From Acheta domesticus (Eukaryota; Arthropoda; Insecta; Orthoptera; Gryllidae), in NCBI GenBank assembly GCA_031308135.1, contig JAHLJT010004567.1:37026389-37090388 (forward strand): DNA of 64,000 nt, given 5' to 3'. Positions 1 through 13,600 of the stretch are shown here, piece by piece; position 1 is the first letter of the stretch, and each line of letters opens with the position of its first letter. The notes beneath the pieces were generated by a model. The model was not told the DNA's origin. It ran no database searches and saw only the letters and a list, made by a program, of their open reading frames with translations. A program made the position numbers and the translations under genes.

Positions 1-23
1 CAAAATTTTAGTTATTAACTCAC

Positions 24-116
24 CTCTATGTTGCCCATGGTCTGGAATGCCGTAAAAACAAACATGAACCCAAATCCTAAAACGATTACATTCATAAACT
101 TTCTGTCGAGACCCAT
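24..116 (-). CDS. MFSD11: MFSD11/UNC93-like transporter, first coding exon (partial gene)
   Basis: On the minus strand an ATG at 116-114 opens 31 codons ending in a clean phase-0 donor (GAG|GTGAGT, exon end at 24). The peptide has a short polar start, then a hydrophobic run (NVIVLGFGFMFVFTAFQT) and GNIE. This is the first membrane helix of the MFSD11 branch of the UNC93 family (family knowledge: 12-helix major-facilitator-like proteins; MFSD11 itself is poorly characterised). The rest of the gene lies left of the window. An in-frame upstream ATG at 203 exists, but the 29 residues it would add do not resemble the family, so I take 116 as the start. The gene is head to head with the RhoGAP gene. 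Identity rests on one exon, so it is good but not certain. Confidence 0.78.
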
Positions 117-1610
117 CTTGATCGAGCGTGGATTTCCCCGCACACCAGATACACCACTACTACTTGTCTGGAAGCATGTACGCGATAGAAACCATCGCAG
201 CATCGCGTCGGAGTGTCGTGAGGAAATATCATACCTAAGAGTTTAAACATCAAGATATTCCTTCGCGCCCAGTGCCCAAAGCTCAAAACATTTGACAAAC
301 AAAAAATAATCTTGGAACAAGAATATACGGACATTTCACAATATCAATTTTATAGAAAGTGCTCTTTGAAAAAAGAGATAGAAAAAGAAAATAACCCTTT
401 CCAATGATGTTTTAAATTTGTGCAACGTGAAATTGTATTGCACGTTTAAAAATAATAAAACGTTCCTTGCATCTGTTTTACATTACAATTAGAGGTAAAA
501 CTGATACGATCTACTTTTTCCTTGAAGAATCTGCTGTTATAAGATTTTTTTTACTTACAAAAACAAGCTACGAATCCATTATATACATTACAATATATAT
601 TATTATACATTTTTCTGGGAAGACGATTTGGAAGCATTGCATAGTGATCATCAATTTTATCCGTATGCTGACCATTTAGGACGAAATTTTAATTCATAAA
701 TTTCGAAAAATTTATTGTAACAAATGAGTTACGAAATCAGTCTAACCACACTCGCAAAACCTGAGTCCAGCTGTCTATTTCCTGTAAATAATTTCTGCAA
801 CTATACCCCCAAAATTTCACTTTACCGATAAAGTAATGTTTTGAAAGCGATTCATAATATACTCACATCCTGAAGATCACACAACCTTTTTTTTATGTGT
901 ACGCAATATTTTTAAAAAAGTATTCACAGCAGCAAATTTATCTTCTAAAGAAGATCTTTGCTATTTTGACAGAAGCATGACTCGCCATCGACCGATTCTC
1001 GATATGGCATGTGATGACACAATCGAGAGAGACTATATCGATAGGTGTACATAGGGAAGTTGGGCCGAGCGGTGTATTACATTGACTGGTAAGTGTGATT
1101 ATGTATTTGGATTTTTTGGAACAGGCTGGTATTCATCAGTTTGTTGGCATTTTCATGGTTCTTTATTATTATCTATTCGATACACATGAAGGGTTTGATC
1201 ATACAACTGCATTTATGAGACTCCTGAATAGGATGAGATCATCCCTGCCATTATGAGTTTTGTGATGGGATGGGCTTATCTTGTTTGATTAGTTAATGCA
1301 ACCAATGATTTGACTTGATAGCGTCCCCAACCTTACCAAGTTCGATTGAACTGTTTCCTGCTCAGTTGGCTTGAGGGGTGTGATTAAAGTGTAGCTTGAC
1401 AGCATTGTTAAGTTTTGTCTTCTTATTATAGATCTGTAGCTGATTACTTTGAACACTTCCTTCAGAATGGTGTGACTGAATTTCCTTGTGGTTTTAAATA
1501 TATGATGAACATACAATGTTGTGGTCTATGTTATGAAACATTGAATGTTGACTTGGAATGTTGTGAAAAGATTCATTCTGTATCTTTGTGAGATTGCTTG
1601 AACTGTCAAA
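117..1610. promoter_or_regulatory. Shared 5' region of the divergent MFSD11-like and RhoGAP genes
   Basis: About 1.5 kb separates the two start codons on opposite strands. It holds the 5' UTR of the minus-strand gene (from 117 upward), a less AT-rich patch at about 960-1090, and a probable noncoding first exon of the RhoGAP gene ending at a consensus donor (CTG|GTAAGT, exon end 1088). A good polypyrimidine-rich acceptor at 1430-1431 would start the exon that carries the RhoGAP ATG. The use of both splice sites is inferred; no transcript evidence is available. Confidence 0.5.
1036..1043. promoter_or_regulatory. DRE-type core promoter motif (TATCGATA)
   Basis: The palindrome TATCGATA is the binding site of DREF, a factor common at promoters of insect housekeeping genes. 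It lies 46 bp upstream of the putative donor at 1088, inside the likely transcription start region between two divergent genes. The match is exact; its function is inferred. Confidence 0.45.
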
Positions 1611-1663
1611 ATGAAGAAACAGTTTTTTAGAGTGAAACAACTTGCTGACCAGACATTTTCTAG
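1611..1663 (+). CDS. RhoGAP92B: RhoGAP exon 1 (start of BAR domain)
   Basis: Residues 1-18. It begins MKKQF and continues with KQLADQT, matching the start of the RICH family, which fixes the initiator Met. It ends in phase 2 at TCT AG|GTAAAA. The exon probably begins at 1432, after the acceptor at 1430-1431, which leaves a 5' UTR with several short upstream ATGs. Confidence 0.93.
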
Positions 1664-4600
1664 GTAAAAATTGTTTGAACTTTTATACCATGAGCTATTA
1701 ATGTAATGTCTTTTTTCTCTGAATAGTACAAAAGCATCATTGATATTTAATTAATTATTAATTCATCAATACAAAAATCTATGTGTTCTGACTTGATTTC
1801 TGTTAATTTAGAGCTGACAAGACTGAAGTTCTTTCCGATGACCTCCAAGAAGCAGATAGAAGAGTTGATTGTATAAGAATTGCCTGTCAAAACACTAGTA
1901 AAAAACTTGCTGCATGTATTTCTGGCCAAGGGCAAGAAAGAGACAAGAGAGTCGTAAGTGTTACTATTGTGGTTTTAAAAATAATTGTGATTTTTTTTAG
2001 TATTTTTTAAATTAATTTTATGTATTATTTTTACATTAATAATTTTCTCTATAAATGTTAGGTTGATGTTAAATAACATAAATTCTTTGTTTACAGAAAA
2101 AGGTTCCTGAACACATGCTTGGAGCTGTTATGCAAGAAAGTGTCCCTGGAATTTCGGATGAGAACTTTTTGCTTGGGTGAGTGTGGTCTTGGATTAGAGC
2201 ATTGCCTGTTTGTCTACATGTAAATTACATGCTAGAGATACTCTAATTAAGTTAGAGAGGTGTAATGAAATAAACATAACAGTCAACCAACCAGTGATTC
2301 ATTCGTATATATTTTTAACCACTTCTTATAGGAACGGAATTCTAAAGATTGATTTTGAATGGATCTTGTGATAAGCAAATATATCTGTAAAATGTATTAG
2401 TTGAGATTCAAACACTAAACAGTGAAGATTTTGACATTAAATTGACTGGGGTAATACAACATTAGGTGCTACATCAAAATTCATCTCAAAAATATGACCA
2501 GGCATGAAAATTATTTACACAAGAGTATGTACCAACAAAACTGTATGAAAGGCACCCATTGGTGCTGTAACTGAGACAGAATTCTGAAGTGGCTCTGCTG
2601 AGATACTTAAAATCATTAAGGAATGTGTGTAGCAGAGACAAAATTAGAAATTGAAACATATTACAAAAGAGACTGAAAGTAAAAAATGTGGTTGAAACAG
2701 TAGAATATCGAAGAAAATGTCAAAAATTAATCAAGAGTATGAAGGCTTACGGATATGTAAAATGGACAATGATATTCAGGTCAAAGGGGTGGAATGAGTA
2801 TCGGAAACCTAAATTAAGAAGTCAAGATAAGGACCACCTTAGTGACTGAGGAATTGCGGTTCAAAAGGATCAGGTTTTTCAGACCTAAAACTTACAAATT
2901 GAAAATGATTATGATTCAAGCTGGCCTTGTTATCACTTTAGCATTAATTTTAATCAAATTTGTTGGATAGTTTGCTGTGAAATTTTTAATAAGATATCTG
3001 AATTTTGTAATATTTTGTACTTCTTTTTAATCACAGTAATCAGATCCTCTTTTTGAGTCATAAAAGAGGGTAAATTAATAAGGAAGTAAGAAAATTGAGG
3101 AATTAATTTATTTTATAAATGTTGACTAGAAGTAAATGCAATACTTCAATTTATAACAGTCACAAATTATTTTTAAAGAAATTGGAGCCAATGTTCATTA
3201 GGGTTAGTTGATTCAGAGGGTACATGGCAGTTCTTTGTTACATAATTGCAAAAGAGAAAGAAGTTTTGTAATATAAACTAATATATTAACTTACAAAATA
3301 TGCATCTACAATATGCAATTTTTAGAGAAAATGTATATATCTGTTCGCATCAACCTACTTAACATCAAATTTTTATAATAATATTATTTATTGAGTCGCA
3401 TGTATGATTTCAATTGTGTATGACGAGTTAGATGCAGTTATGATATATGCAGGTGCACATGTCTTCCTGATTTCCTATTTTCTCTTACTACACATGTGTA
3501 AACGTAAAAGTAGCATTTTAATTTAAGAAAATATTATTTAATCTTTTATTCTATGATTGAGGCAATAAATTCTAGATATTTTATGAGACACTTTTCATTC
3601 TAACTATTAAAATTCTTTCATAACTACTAGTTTTTAAAGGATTTAATAGAAAAGCTGAAGGTTTGGAAAACAATTGGAAACAAAGATTCTTCCAGGAAAA
3701 TTTCTTCCAACTGGGAAATGATATCAAATATCTCCTTTGTTTATCCAGTGATGACAGGATATTGTTGATTGAGTAAAGATCGTAAACCTGGCAATTATTT
3801 ATTAAAGAACAATTCCACGGTCAAAATGTAGTTGTTTTCAATTACCTTCCTTACAGTTGTGAGATGAAAACATTTGTAGTTTTTGTTGGTTTGATTCTTG
3901 GATTATTCTTGATTTATCATGTCTCTTTGTATATCTTCGATTTTTCGAGAGGGTTTCTCAGGCTAGTGTGAAATTTGACATCAGTTAGAAAGTACATTCT
4001 TGAAATCTTAGATTTCATTGAAATGTACAGATAATCTTGTTTCATGTTATTTGTATTTAATGTTAGGGTTATGAGGTATCCATGTAATTAGCGTTTGTAA
4101 TTGTAACCAGGTAGGATATGGTGATGATTATTATTTAAAACAATTAATTTTAATTGTCAAAATATTGTTTTAATTGCTATTTTAAATTAACAAAACTCTA
4201 TTTACTTTTTTGTATAAAACATACACTACATTTTCTTGGTTAGTAAATAAAAAAACGATGGATTTTGATGAGCAGTAATTGTTACATTATTCCAGTGGCA
4301 ATATTCAAATTTTGTATAAAATGTTATTTATAAAATACTGTAGGTTTCACAAAATACTTTTTTTTTAAATAAAAAAGAATTATGATAAATACAAACACTT
4401 TATTAAAAATTATTTATTCATTTGAAATTTGAATTAACCTAATCGAAATCTGTGTTTCATAGTTAAAACTGGAGAATAAACTCGTCATTTTATAGCATGA
4501 TTTTTATGTTTTTGGTGCTGAAGCTAGAAGTTTATTTGTTGAAGTTTGAAGTCGTTTAATAACATGCTATAGATTAATATGCATTAGTGTCTTATTTTAT

Positions 4601-7600
4601 CCAATGAAGAAGGATGATGACGTGTTAAGGTGTCATATTTGGTCTGACCCAATTGTAGTGACACATTATACTAATGATTCTTAGGTTGTGAGAAGTGGAC
4701 TCAGTCTCATAAAATTTATTTAATCCTTTAAGTTATTCAAAGTAATAGTTACCCAGAAGTAATAGTTACCAGGAATTTAATGTGCGTCTTCTAATTTACT
4801 CCAGTTCTAACAATAAAAAAAATTCCATATCATATCATTTCGTTGTATTAAAATTATTCTGAAACCTTAGATACTGTACTTTTGGTTAAGACAGTAATGC
4901 TAAATTGTTTCAATATCACTTTTCTTTTGTATAAGAAAAAGAGTAGGCAAATGAAATCTCGTAAAAGCTTCCACATGAGTACACTAATCATACTTTTATG
5001 CTCTGTCAAAGATACTTCCATACTGTAAATGTCTTTTAGAGTAAATAAGGTTGTTGATAATTAAATAACAAATAACAATCATGTCAAAATTCAGGAACCT
5101 TCAAAAATTATGAAAACACATCCAAACAATATTCCAACAAAAATTTTATTTATGGTTTATTTAGTGTTTATATATTATTTTTCCTCCTTTGTTGGCTTTC
5201 CAAATATTTATTGAAACATTTCATTGAACTTCAGAGTAATATTTAAGAACATTACATTCTCTGCAATTAGGCTTATGTAGTAAAGTTATTCTATTTCTCT
5301 GAACTAATTGCTGCAACAGTAACTTTCCAAGATAATAATGGATTGCAGTTTTTATTTCTCAAGATCGTAATTGGAGAGCGAGGTGTAGTCTTTCAGTGAT
5401 TAGGATTCTATGTTTTGCAACTTATCAGAAAATTGCATTTGTTGTGATGTTTAAATGAGTTTTTTCTTGCACCCTAGTACAATCTTGTGTTTTTGTTTCA
5501 GAAAAATATTGCACATTTGTGGGAAGGTGCAACAAGAACTAGCTTCAGATGAAGTAGATTTTGAATTAGATGTGGAGCAGAAAGTTATTGGTGTATTGCA
5601 ATCAATTTTGGAGAAAGATGTACCTAATATAATGAAGCACAAACGAAATCTCACAAAATTGACTTTGGATATGGATTCAGCTAAAACAAGGTAATTTTTT
5701 TTCTCTTTCTGTTTTTAAGACAATCAAAACAAATATAATTTTTTAGGAATACACTCCCTTTTTCCCTTGTGTAGGGGGTGTACTCAGTAAAACCTGTGGT
5801 ACACTTAAAATTTGTCCAACTTATAAAAGTGTCAAATTTTCTTTTTATTTACACACACACATATCTATCTATCTATCTTTCTCTCTCTCTCTCTCTCTCT
5901 CTAGATACACAATTTATTATTTTTCTACCTCTGCCTAAAACTCAACTTCATGGATTTAAATTAAAAAGTATTACTCTGGTATTTTCATTAAAAACATTTA
6001 TTTTAAAAATTGAAATAACTTTTTAACTTTCCCATATACGTATCTATATACTGAGTTATATACATAGTACAGAGAAAGTTATGTAATGCTGCATAGAAAC
6101 GATTTTGAGATTTTAACAGAAATACATAATTTGGATCCCCTGATACCAGAAAAGGGGGATGTATTTTATCTCCTCTTTCTTCTTCACCCTGTCAAAACTT
6201 CCTTTTCTCTGTCCATCTTCCTATCTGTTCATTGTGAACAACACTAGTGCCGCAACTATTAACAGGATTTTTTCCAAAATTATACTTGAAATTTTAAAGA
6301 TAATTCATGTGAAGCTCCTAGAACAGTGGTTGCCAACTCAATGCTCTGTGACATCACGAAAACTGCTCTCTAGCTCCAAACCTTTCAGCTGAGCAATGGC
6401 AGAGCTTGACACGGCGGCAAGCGCACAGTGTTCCAATGATGGTATGGATGTGGGGGGGAAATGTTTGCTTGGATAATCAATAATTTTATTTTCAACTGGT
6501 AATTATTATTTAAAACGTTTATGGTTCAATAACAATATGAAGCATTATATAATAGTACATACATTATTACATAACTCAAAACAATATTCGACTGTGTATT
6601 GTAACCAGTACTATGATCTATCCATTGTTCTATTATATAATAATTTTGGGAAAGACACTTTTCACATTTTAGGACAATAATATTTTATACAATAGTATAT
6701 AATATAAAGAAATACTTCGTTCTGAAACGATAATTAATGTTAACCCGAGAGAGGTGGCGCGGGGTCCCTTGTGACCCCACGTATCTTTGCTGCAGTTGCC
6801 TAATTTTGCGAATCAGAAGCTTTACATTTCACATACCTTTCACCAATTCTTGAGCTTTTGTCTGAAAGATATAAGCACTTCGCGAAAGCGCAACAGGTTC
6901 CTTGAAGAGCGATAACAGTCGAGCCGTCTCGTGCAAAATGATCTGTCTGACCCCCGCACCACCACTTCCGTCGGCAATGCGAAGAGCTTGCAGCAGTACT
7001 TCAGTCATGCCGGTACATTGATAGAATGTGTCAGCATGAAGTATATTGTTTATTTATTTGACATTATAAATAATTTGAGGAAAACTACACTTTTTATGCT
7101 AAATGCAGAAAACAAGTTTGTAAAGATCATCAAGATGTTTGGTGTAAACAGTGTAGTTCAGAGAGAACAGTAATAAATTGTTGACATGCCATATGTTCCT
7201 TCCCAAATTTTAGATGTAATAATTAATTTATAAATATTTGTGGCACCAATACAAACATCTTAAATTTCGTACTTTTTCTAAGTTATGTTTGACTTAGAAT
7301 CATTTTCAATTAATTGTTTACTTATTGTTGTGCGAGACAATGTTACAAAACAAAACTTACAGAGTTATCTGATTCCTTTGTCATTGAAATGTTCAGGAAA
7401 ATGTAAATGGAGTCACTACATCAAATTGAAGATAAATTATAAATTTGTCCGTTTAGTTTTTGCAATTCCTCATTTGCATGTTTGTTTATGATAGAGCATT
7501 ACGTTAATACTACCTTATAAATGCTTGATCATGATTAAAATAACTAATTTCACACTTATTTTTTGATAAATATAATATTATAAAGAAATAACTTCAAGGG

Positions 7601-10600
7601 GTCAGAAAGGACCTCGCACCACTCTAACGTAACTCCGGCAACTGCCACCTCTCCAGGGTTAACAAATAGGTACCCAGTAGGGATCACATGAGAGAATTTG
7701 GAGCCAAGGCTTGTTTTTTGTGTACAATTTTTATTTATTTATTTGTAATTAATATAGGCAACAGTAACACTGATGGTAACCTGATTCGGCGCAGTTATAA
7801 TATATGATGATTAATCGAAAACTATTGTATCACAAAATACATGGAGTTGGCGTGTAGAGAAATAATAAAGTTAAGTTATCTATTCCCAAACAAAAACGTA
7901 GAGGCTTTAACATAGTTGAGATAGAATGAAATATGTAGAGTTCATCTATTTACAAAGTGATCGTTGAGGTTTTTGTAAGCATTGAGTGAGGATGCAGTCA
8001 CAACAGGTTCGGGAAGGAGATTCCACATGTCTACTATTTCTCAAGGAGTTTTTGTGTTGAACCAGGTTGTGTCTAGACTTCATCAGCTTCATAGAGTGTC
8101 CTCTTAAGATGTGTGTTGGTAGAAAAGAGGAATATGTCTTGCAGATCAGCGTTGTAATATCCATTAATGATTTTGTAGGTTTCGATGATGTCAGCACTAA
8201 CTCTTCTCTCGCTAAGTAAGGGTAATTTCAATCTGTGAAGTCTTTCTTCATATGGGAGATATTTGAGATTGATGGGTATGCGTGTTGCTCGCCTTTGTAT
8301 ACTTTCAAGTGCCTTGATGTCTTTAGTGTAATAAGGCTTCCAGATTGCAGTCCCAAATTCTACTATCGTAAGGATACACGTATTGTAAAGAAAGGTGAAA
8401 GATTCCGCTCTGAGCAAGTTAAATGCTTTTCTAAGAGAGTATATGGCCTTATTTGCTCTCTTTACTGTATAAGAGACATGGGTTTCCCATTTCAAGTCAT
8501 CATTGACCATGATGCCACGATCGTTCATGACTTTTGAGATTGTTAGCATAGTAGATCCAAGGTAGTATGGTGATTTTGGATTATTTTTTCCAATGTGCAA
8601 TACAGTGCACTTTGACTCATTCAATGGCATAATCCATGTCATGGACCAATCTTGTACGGCATCTTAAGTCTTCTTGTAACTGATGATGATGAGTTAACGG
8701 GTTAGAGTAAAATTTGGTATCATCTGTATACATTATGAAATTGGAGGCCTTGTTGACAGAGATATCACTAGTGTACAGTACAAATAGAATAGGACCGAGA
8801 ACGGAGCCCTCTGGAACCCCACTTGTAATCCTTTTGACCGAAGATTTTTGAGAACAGATTTTCACTTGGTAACTACGGTCTTGTAAGAAGGATTTGATCC
8901 ATCAAAGAATTTTGTCTCTTAATTCCAAGGTGCTCGAGTTAATGAAGTAACCTGCGATAAGGAACTTTGTCGAACACCTTTGAGAAATCTAAGTAGATTA
9001 TATTGGTTGGAAGTCCGTTGATCAGAGCATCAGTCCAATAGTGGAGAGAGGTCAGCAGATTCATCATAATTGATCTGCCAGGAACAAAACCATGTTGATT
9101 CGGTGGAAAGTATTTAGTTGTCAGTGCAAATTCGAGGATGTGGTTGACCAGGATCCTCTCCAGGATATCTTACAGGTCGTGTTGGTCAAACTAATTGGTT
9201 TGTAGTTGTCTGGATTTAATTTACTTCCTTTTGAAAATAGGAATAATGTCCACAGTTTTCCAGTCAGTTGGTAATATAGCAGAATCTAAAGATTGCCGAA
9301 AAATCTCATGTAAGGCTGGAGCAGTTTCAGATGCACATTCTCTCAATAAAAGAGAGGAGGGATACCATCTGGTCCAGCAGCAGAGCTGTAATCAAGGGTT
9401 CAGAGTATTTCATAGTCGCTGATTTGTAAGTCGATGTCCTCTAGATATTCTTCAGAAGGTGGAGTGTTGATGAGTGGAAGTGGCCCATCCGGTTCTACAG
9501 AAAAGGAATTCTGGAATACATTTACTAAAGTGTCAGCAATGGTCTGTTGTTCAGATGTAATTTCACCATTTTCTCTGCATAAGGACATTGGAGCAGTTGT
9601 AGAAGAGGGTGTTTGACCACGGTTGTAAGAGTACAGTTGTTTGCCTTTCTTATGTGCTATATCCTTCGTATTTTTGCCTGGTGGAGTGAATTTCTCTCGT
9701 GATGTAGTTGCGATGTGATTTATAGTTGCAGAAGTGATGTTGTGAATTGGTGGTTCTAAATTTGGTCCATAATCTTTTCTTATTGCGTATCAGCTATAGT
9801 ATTCTTTCGTTGATCCACGGCTTCCTTCTCTTTATTATTTTGTGTTGTAGAGGTGAATGAGTAGTCAAAGCATTTGACAACTTAGAGCTAAAGGTCTGCC
9901 AGTTGTGTTCAACTGTTTGTGAAACAGGATGTTGGTGAGAAACATCTTGCCGAAGATCATTTCTAATTGCATTGAAATTTGCAAGCCAATAATTTCTCCA
10001 AGTATACTGTGTAAGGGAATGTCCATACAGGTTGATTGGCATTTCAATTGTCAGAACGACATGATCGCTGGTTCCGATATGGCTATGTATGGATGTATGA
10101 AGATCAGATCAAGAATTGATGGCCACTGTCCTTGTCTGAATCAGGTTTCTTCTGTGACTAGCTGGGTGAAATTGGTATCTTCATATACTTCAAGAAAATC
10201 TCTGGCTGCAGGTGGTTGATATTCTGCTGAATTGTTTAACGAAGGTTGAGGCCAGTGTATTGCTGGGAAGTTAAAATCTCCTATGATGATTGTCGTGTCA
10301 TTCAAATTCCTCAGATTCCAAATTTTGTTTGAGAATGTTGTAAATCCTTGTGATTTTCAGTCCCTATTCCATAATTTTCTGTCTACAAATTCCTTTACTT
10401 ATCCCATGATTGCAAATAAAGTCAGTTCTCAGAATTTATTTTAAACTCTCTGATTTCTCTGGATTGCAAAGCTACATAATGCATCTGTAGGTTGGAATTT
10501 TTAATATACTGGAGTTCTTTCGAACACACTAAACACTTCGCCATTGTTTTGGTATCTACAAAAGGAAACCTTTCTTCCTGAACAGAAAGAAAATTAACGG

Positions 10601-13600
10601 GCGTAAATGTCTTCCCACTTACGTTGTCTGAAATACCAGCAAAGGTCCACTGACAAGGTTTTCGACCGCTGTCTTCCCCTTCTTCCCTCCCTCCCCCCTC
10701 CCGTTTGCTTGGGCTCCTTCTCCGAGTGTCTTATCTTGGAGAGCAAAGCAGCTCCGATGTCATTACTTCTACAGTTGGCAACCGCTGCCCTAGAACATTT
10801 TCAAAATTTTCTCAATAGTGACTCCAAATTTTTTCTTTAAATTTCTTTTAAGAACATGACTTAGGGCTGGTTTTCACTATCTCTGAATTTTCTAAGATTG
10901 AAAAACTTTGAAATTTTTTGGATCTTGTAACTACACTAGCTGAATGTGGCATCGCTGGCACGTTAAACTACTTTCAGTTGTTTGCCTTTTCTTTTTTTCT
11001 TCTTTCTTCAGTTCAGAGTCCTCTTTGTTCAGTTTAGATGTTGTGTCAGCGTTTCGAACTAACCACTTAAATTTTGCAATTATTTTGTGACATTTAGCAC
11101 GATTTCTACCTTTGGCTTTCCTGAACACTGGTAATGTAATGGTTTCATAAAATTGATTTAGTCAAAGGTCATTTTGGAATGATTTTCTTTTGATTTGTTG
11201 TATATATTTTTAAAATCAATTAGAAAACCACATTTCATCATCCGCAAACACACTTTTATGTGTTGCACCTCTGGGTCACTTGGTTTTTCTTATTTCTCAT
11301 ACAAATATTTTTGTCTCCTCAAAATTCTGTGAAGACATAACATTGATTCTCTCAGCCCAGATGCCCTTGCAGCAACCAGCTCGATGACATGGCTATGCTC
11401 TTCCCGGAGACGTGCACCCATGGCCAACTGATCAGACAACTTAATAGGTCCTCCACTTATTTAGTTAATTTTCTGTGAAAGGAAATTCTTCGTTTTTGTA
11501 TTCCCATATTCTTTGTCTTCTAAGACTTCTGCTATGTCTTCGTCTTCCTCATAATCATCCTCTTTGTCTATCTCTTCATCTTCATCTTCATCTTTGTCAT
11601 CCTCTTAGTCTTCCTCTTTGTCATCCTCTTAGTCTTCCTCTTTGTCATCCTCTTAGTCTTCCTCTTTGTCATCCTCTTAGTCTTCCTCTTTGTCATCCTC
11701 TTAGTCTTCCTCTTTGTCATCCTCTTAGTCTTCCTCTTTGTCATCCTCTTAGTCTTCCTCTTTGTCATCCTCTTAGTCTTCCTCTTTGTCATCCTCTTAG
11801 TCTTCCTCTTTGTCATCCTCTTAGTCTTCCTCTTTGTCATCCTCTTAGTCTTCCTCTTTGTCATCCTCTTTGTCATCCTCTTCGTCTTTCTCTTCATCTT
11901 CATATATTTTTCTCCCTTTGTCTTCATCTACATTGGTTTTTGTACTGTAGTTTAATCAACACCACCTACATAGAACTGTTTAGGTGGCATTGGTTTAGTT
12001 CCCGGCATACGCACCAAGATTGCAGTGCCAAAACACAAAGACACACATTTTTAGGAAATTCTTAAAATCTTGTGGGCGAATCTAAAACAAATTATCAATT
12101 TCCTGTCAGGAGACTGAGACATCGAATGACATCCCTTATGTCTCGATTGATGCATGGAGAGTGGTGTAGCCATGAGTGATGGAACCACACATCTGAACAC
12201 ACGCACACTAGAGGAGTTACTCAAATACAGTATTAGGATTATTCTTGAGGGAAAGAGAGAGAGAGTTGTTGGTGGTGGTGTGTGTGTTTTTCCCCCTTTT
12301 TTTTTCTTTTTTTTTTTTTCCTCCAAATAAAATTTGCTCTCCACAATTAGTTCTTTAATTAATACCATTGATATTGCAGATGGATGTTAGTAGTTTTCGC
12401 ATATTTTTTTAATGAAATTTGCGCTTTTATTGTTGTTGTTGAAAAATGGCTCAAATTTTTTACTATCGGAGAACAAAGTTTAATCAAAAAATTTGGAGAC
12501 ATTTTTGAGAAAAATTTGAAAATGTGGTTGAGGCTTCATGTTTAAGTATCCCCAAAAATCAAAATATCTGTTTCAATCTCAGAGGTCCCCAAGTTTCTTT
12601 AAATTGATCTAGGAATATCAATTTTGTATAAAATCGGCTCAACAGTTTAGTGATAGCATTGACTGCAGATGAACAGACTGTTTTGCCATCAATATTTCTG
12701 TAACAAGGATCCACAAAATGTGGATTCTGACCCCCCCCCTTTTTTAGCAGGGCCTGACTATAAGAGATTTTTTTATGTTGAAACTACAATGTTTTCCACC
12801 ACACAATTACAATTCTTACTATTTTTATGAAATAAGAGCGAGAAAGTAAAAGCTAGGAAACTACCTAGTACAAGAAAGTCTGTGTCATTCTATGGCATAA
12901 CTAATTATTTTATTTACTTCACATTACACGAAAAAGTGAATGAAAATACTACTTTTGTAAATAGAGATATCTGCCAATTTATTCCTCACAGTTTAAACAA
13001 AGTTTCATTAATTGATTGTGGCAGTGGGAATCCATAGCATTCTAGTTTGTTTAACCATTGTGTGGCATGTTAATGAGTTGGTGGTCCTTCAGCAATGCAC
13101 AGTATTGTTTCTTCTTCTTGATCAGGAGTCATATTTCACTCTGAGTATTTCTCTCTCCAATTATTCTTTTTTTTCTCATTACCTGGCGTAACTGGCCATC
13201 TGGAGACAAAAGTAGCAGAAATATTGGAGAAAGTGTTTAAAAATATTTCTTTTCCCATCATTTTCAAAGAATCAATCTACCTTAAGATTGTCAGGATTGT
13301 CCCAACTAACAAAGTTAGAAGGGTATCCAAAATACAAAGTAACTTGAATGTGTTAAAGTTTAAAGATTTCACTGGTCCCTCCAGGATGTGTCCAAGTGTA
13401 CAGATTTTACTGGATGTAGTGGAGGGAAAGTTATGAAATGAATGTTAAGATTTTGTTTTGAAATAAATGTTTTGGTGATCTCTGATACTGAAAAATTGTT
13501 TTTTCAAAATATCTCTCCATTTGTAAACAACACTAGAGCCCAAGCCTTTTATAGAATTTTTACAAAAATGGATATTTCCCTATTAAATTGGATGATGTCA

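Larger units (their letters stand above)
6324..10787. mobile_element. hAT-1 element, 4.5 kb with nested insertions
   Basis: Terminal inverted repeats read CAGTGGTTGCCAACT (left) and, reverse complemented, CAGCGGTTGCCAACT (right). They are flanked by 8-bp duplications TCCTAGAA (6316-6323) and CCCTAGAA (10788-10795), one mismatch, as expected for hAT. GC-rich subterminal DNA (about 6370-6440 and 10650-10760) is typical of insect hAT ends. No transposase of its own was recognised. The interior holds a piggyBac MITE and a CR1/Jockey LINE. The surrounding DNA is Helentron copy F. Confidence 0.8.

Noticed and set aside
6931..7173. 80-codon frame inside the piggyBac MITE
   Set aside because: No piggyBac transposase motifs (no DDE-region or cysteine tail); probably chance.
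11598..11870. CRISPR-like array
   Set aside because: Units are contiguous with no unique spacers, and this is an animal genome.
11568..11927. 119-codon Lys/Arg-rich minus-strand frame
   Set aside because: Same minisatellite artefact; the frame that agrees with both flanks is the acidic one, which has a stop in every unit.
11475..12065. 196-codon plus-strand frame rich in HPLSLPLC repeats
   Set aside because: It is produced by the 24-bp minisatellite, whose unit is a multiple of three; flanks in that frame are low complexity and match nothing.
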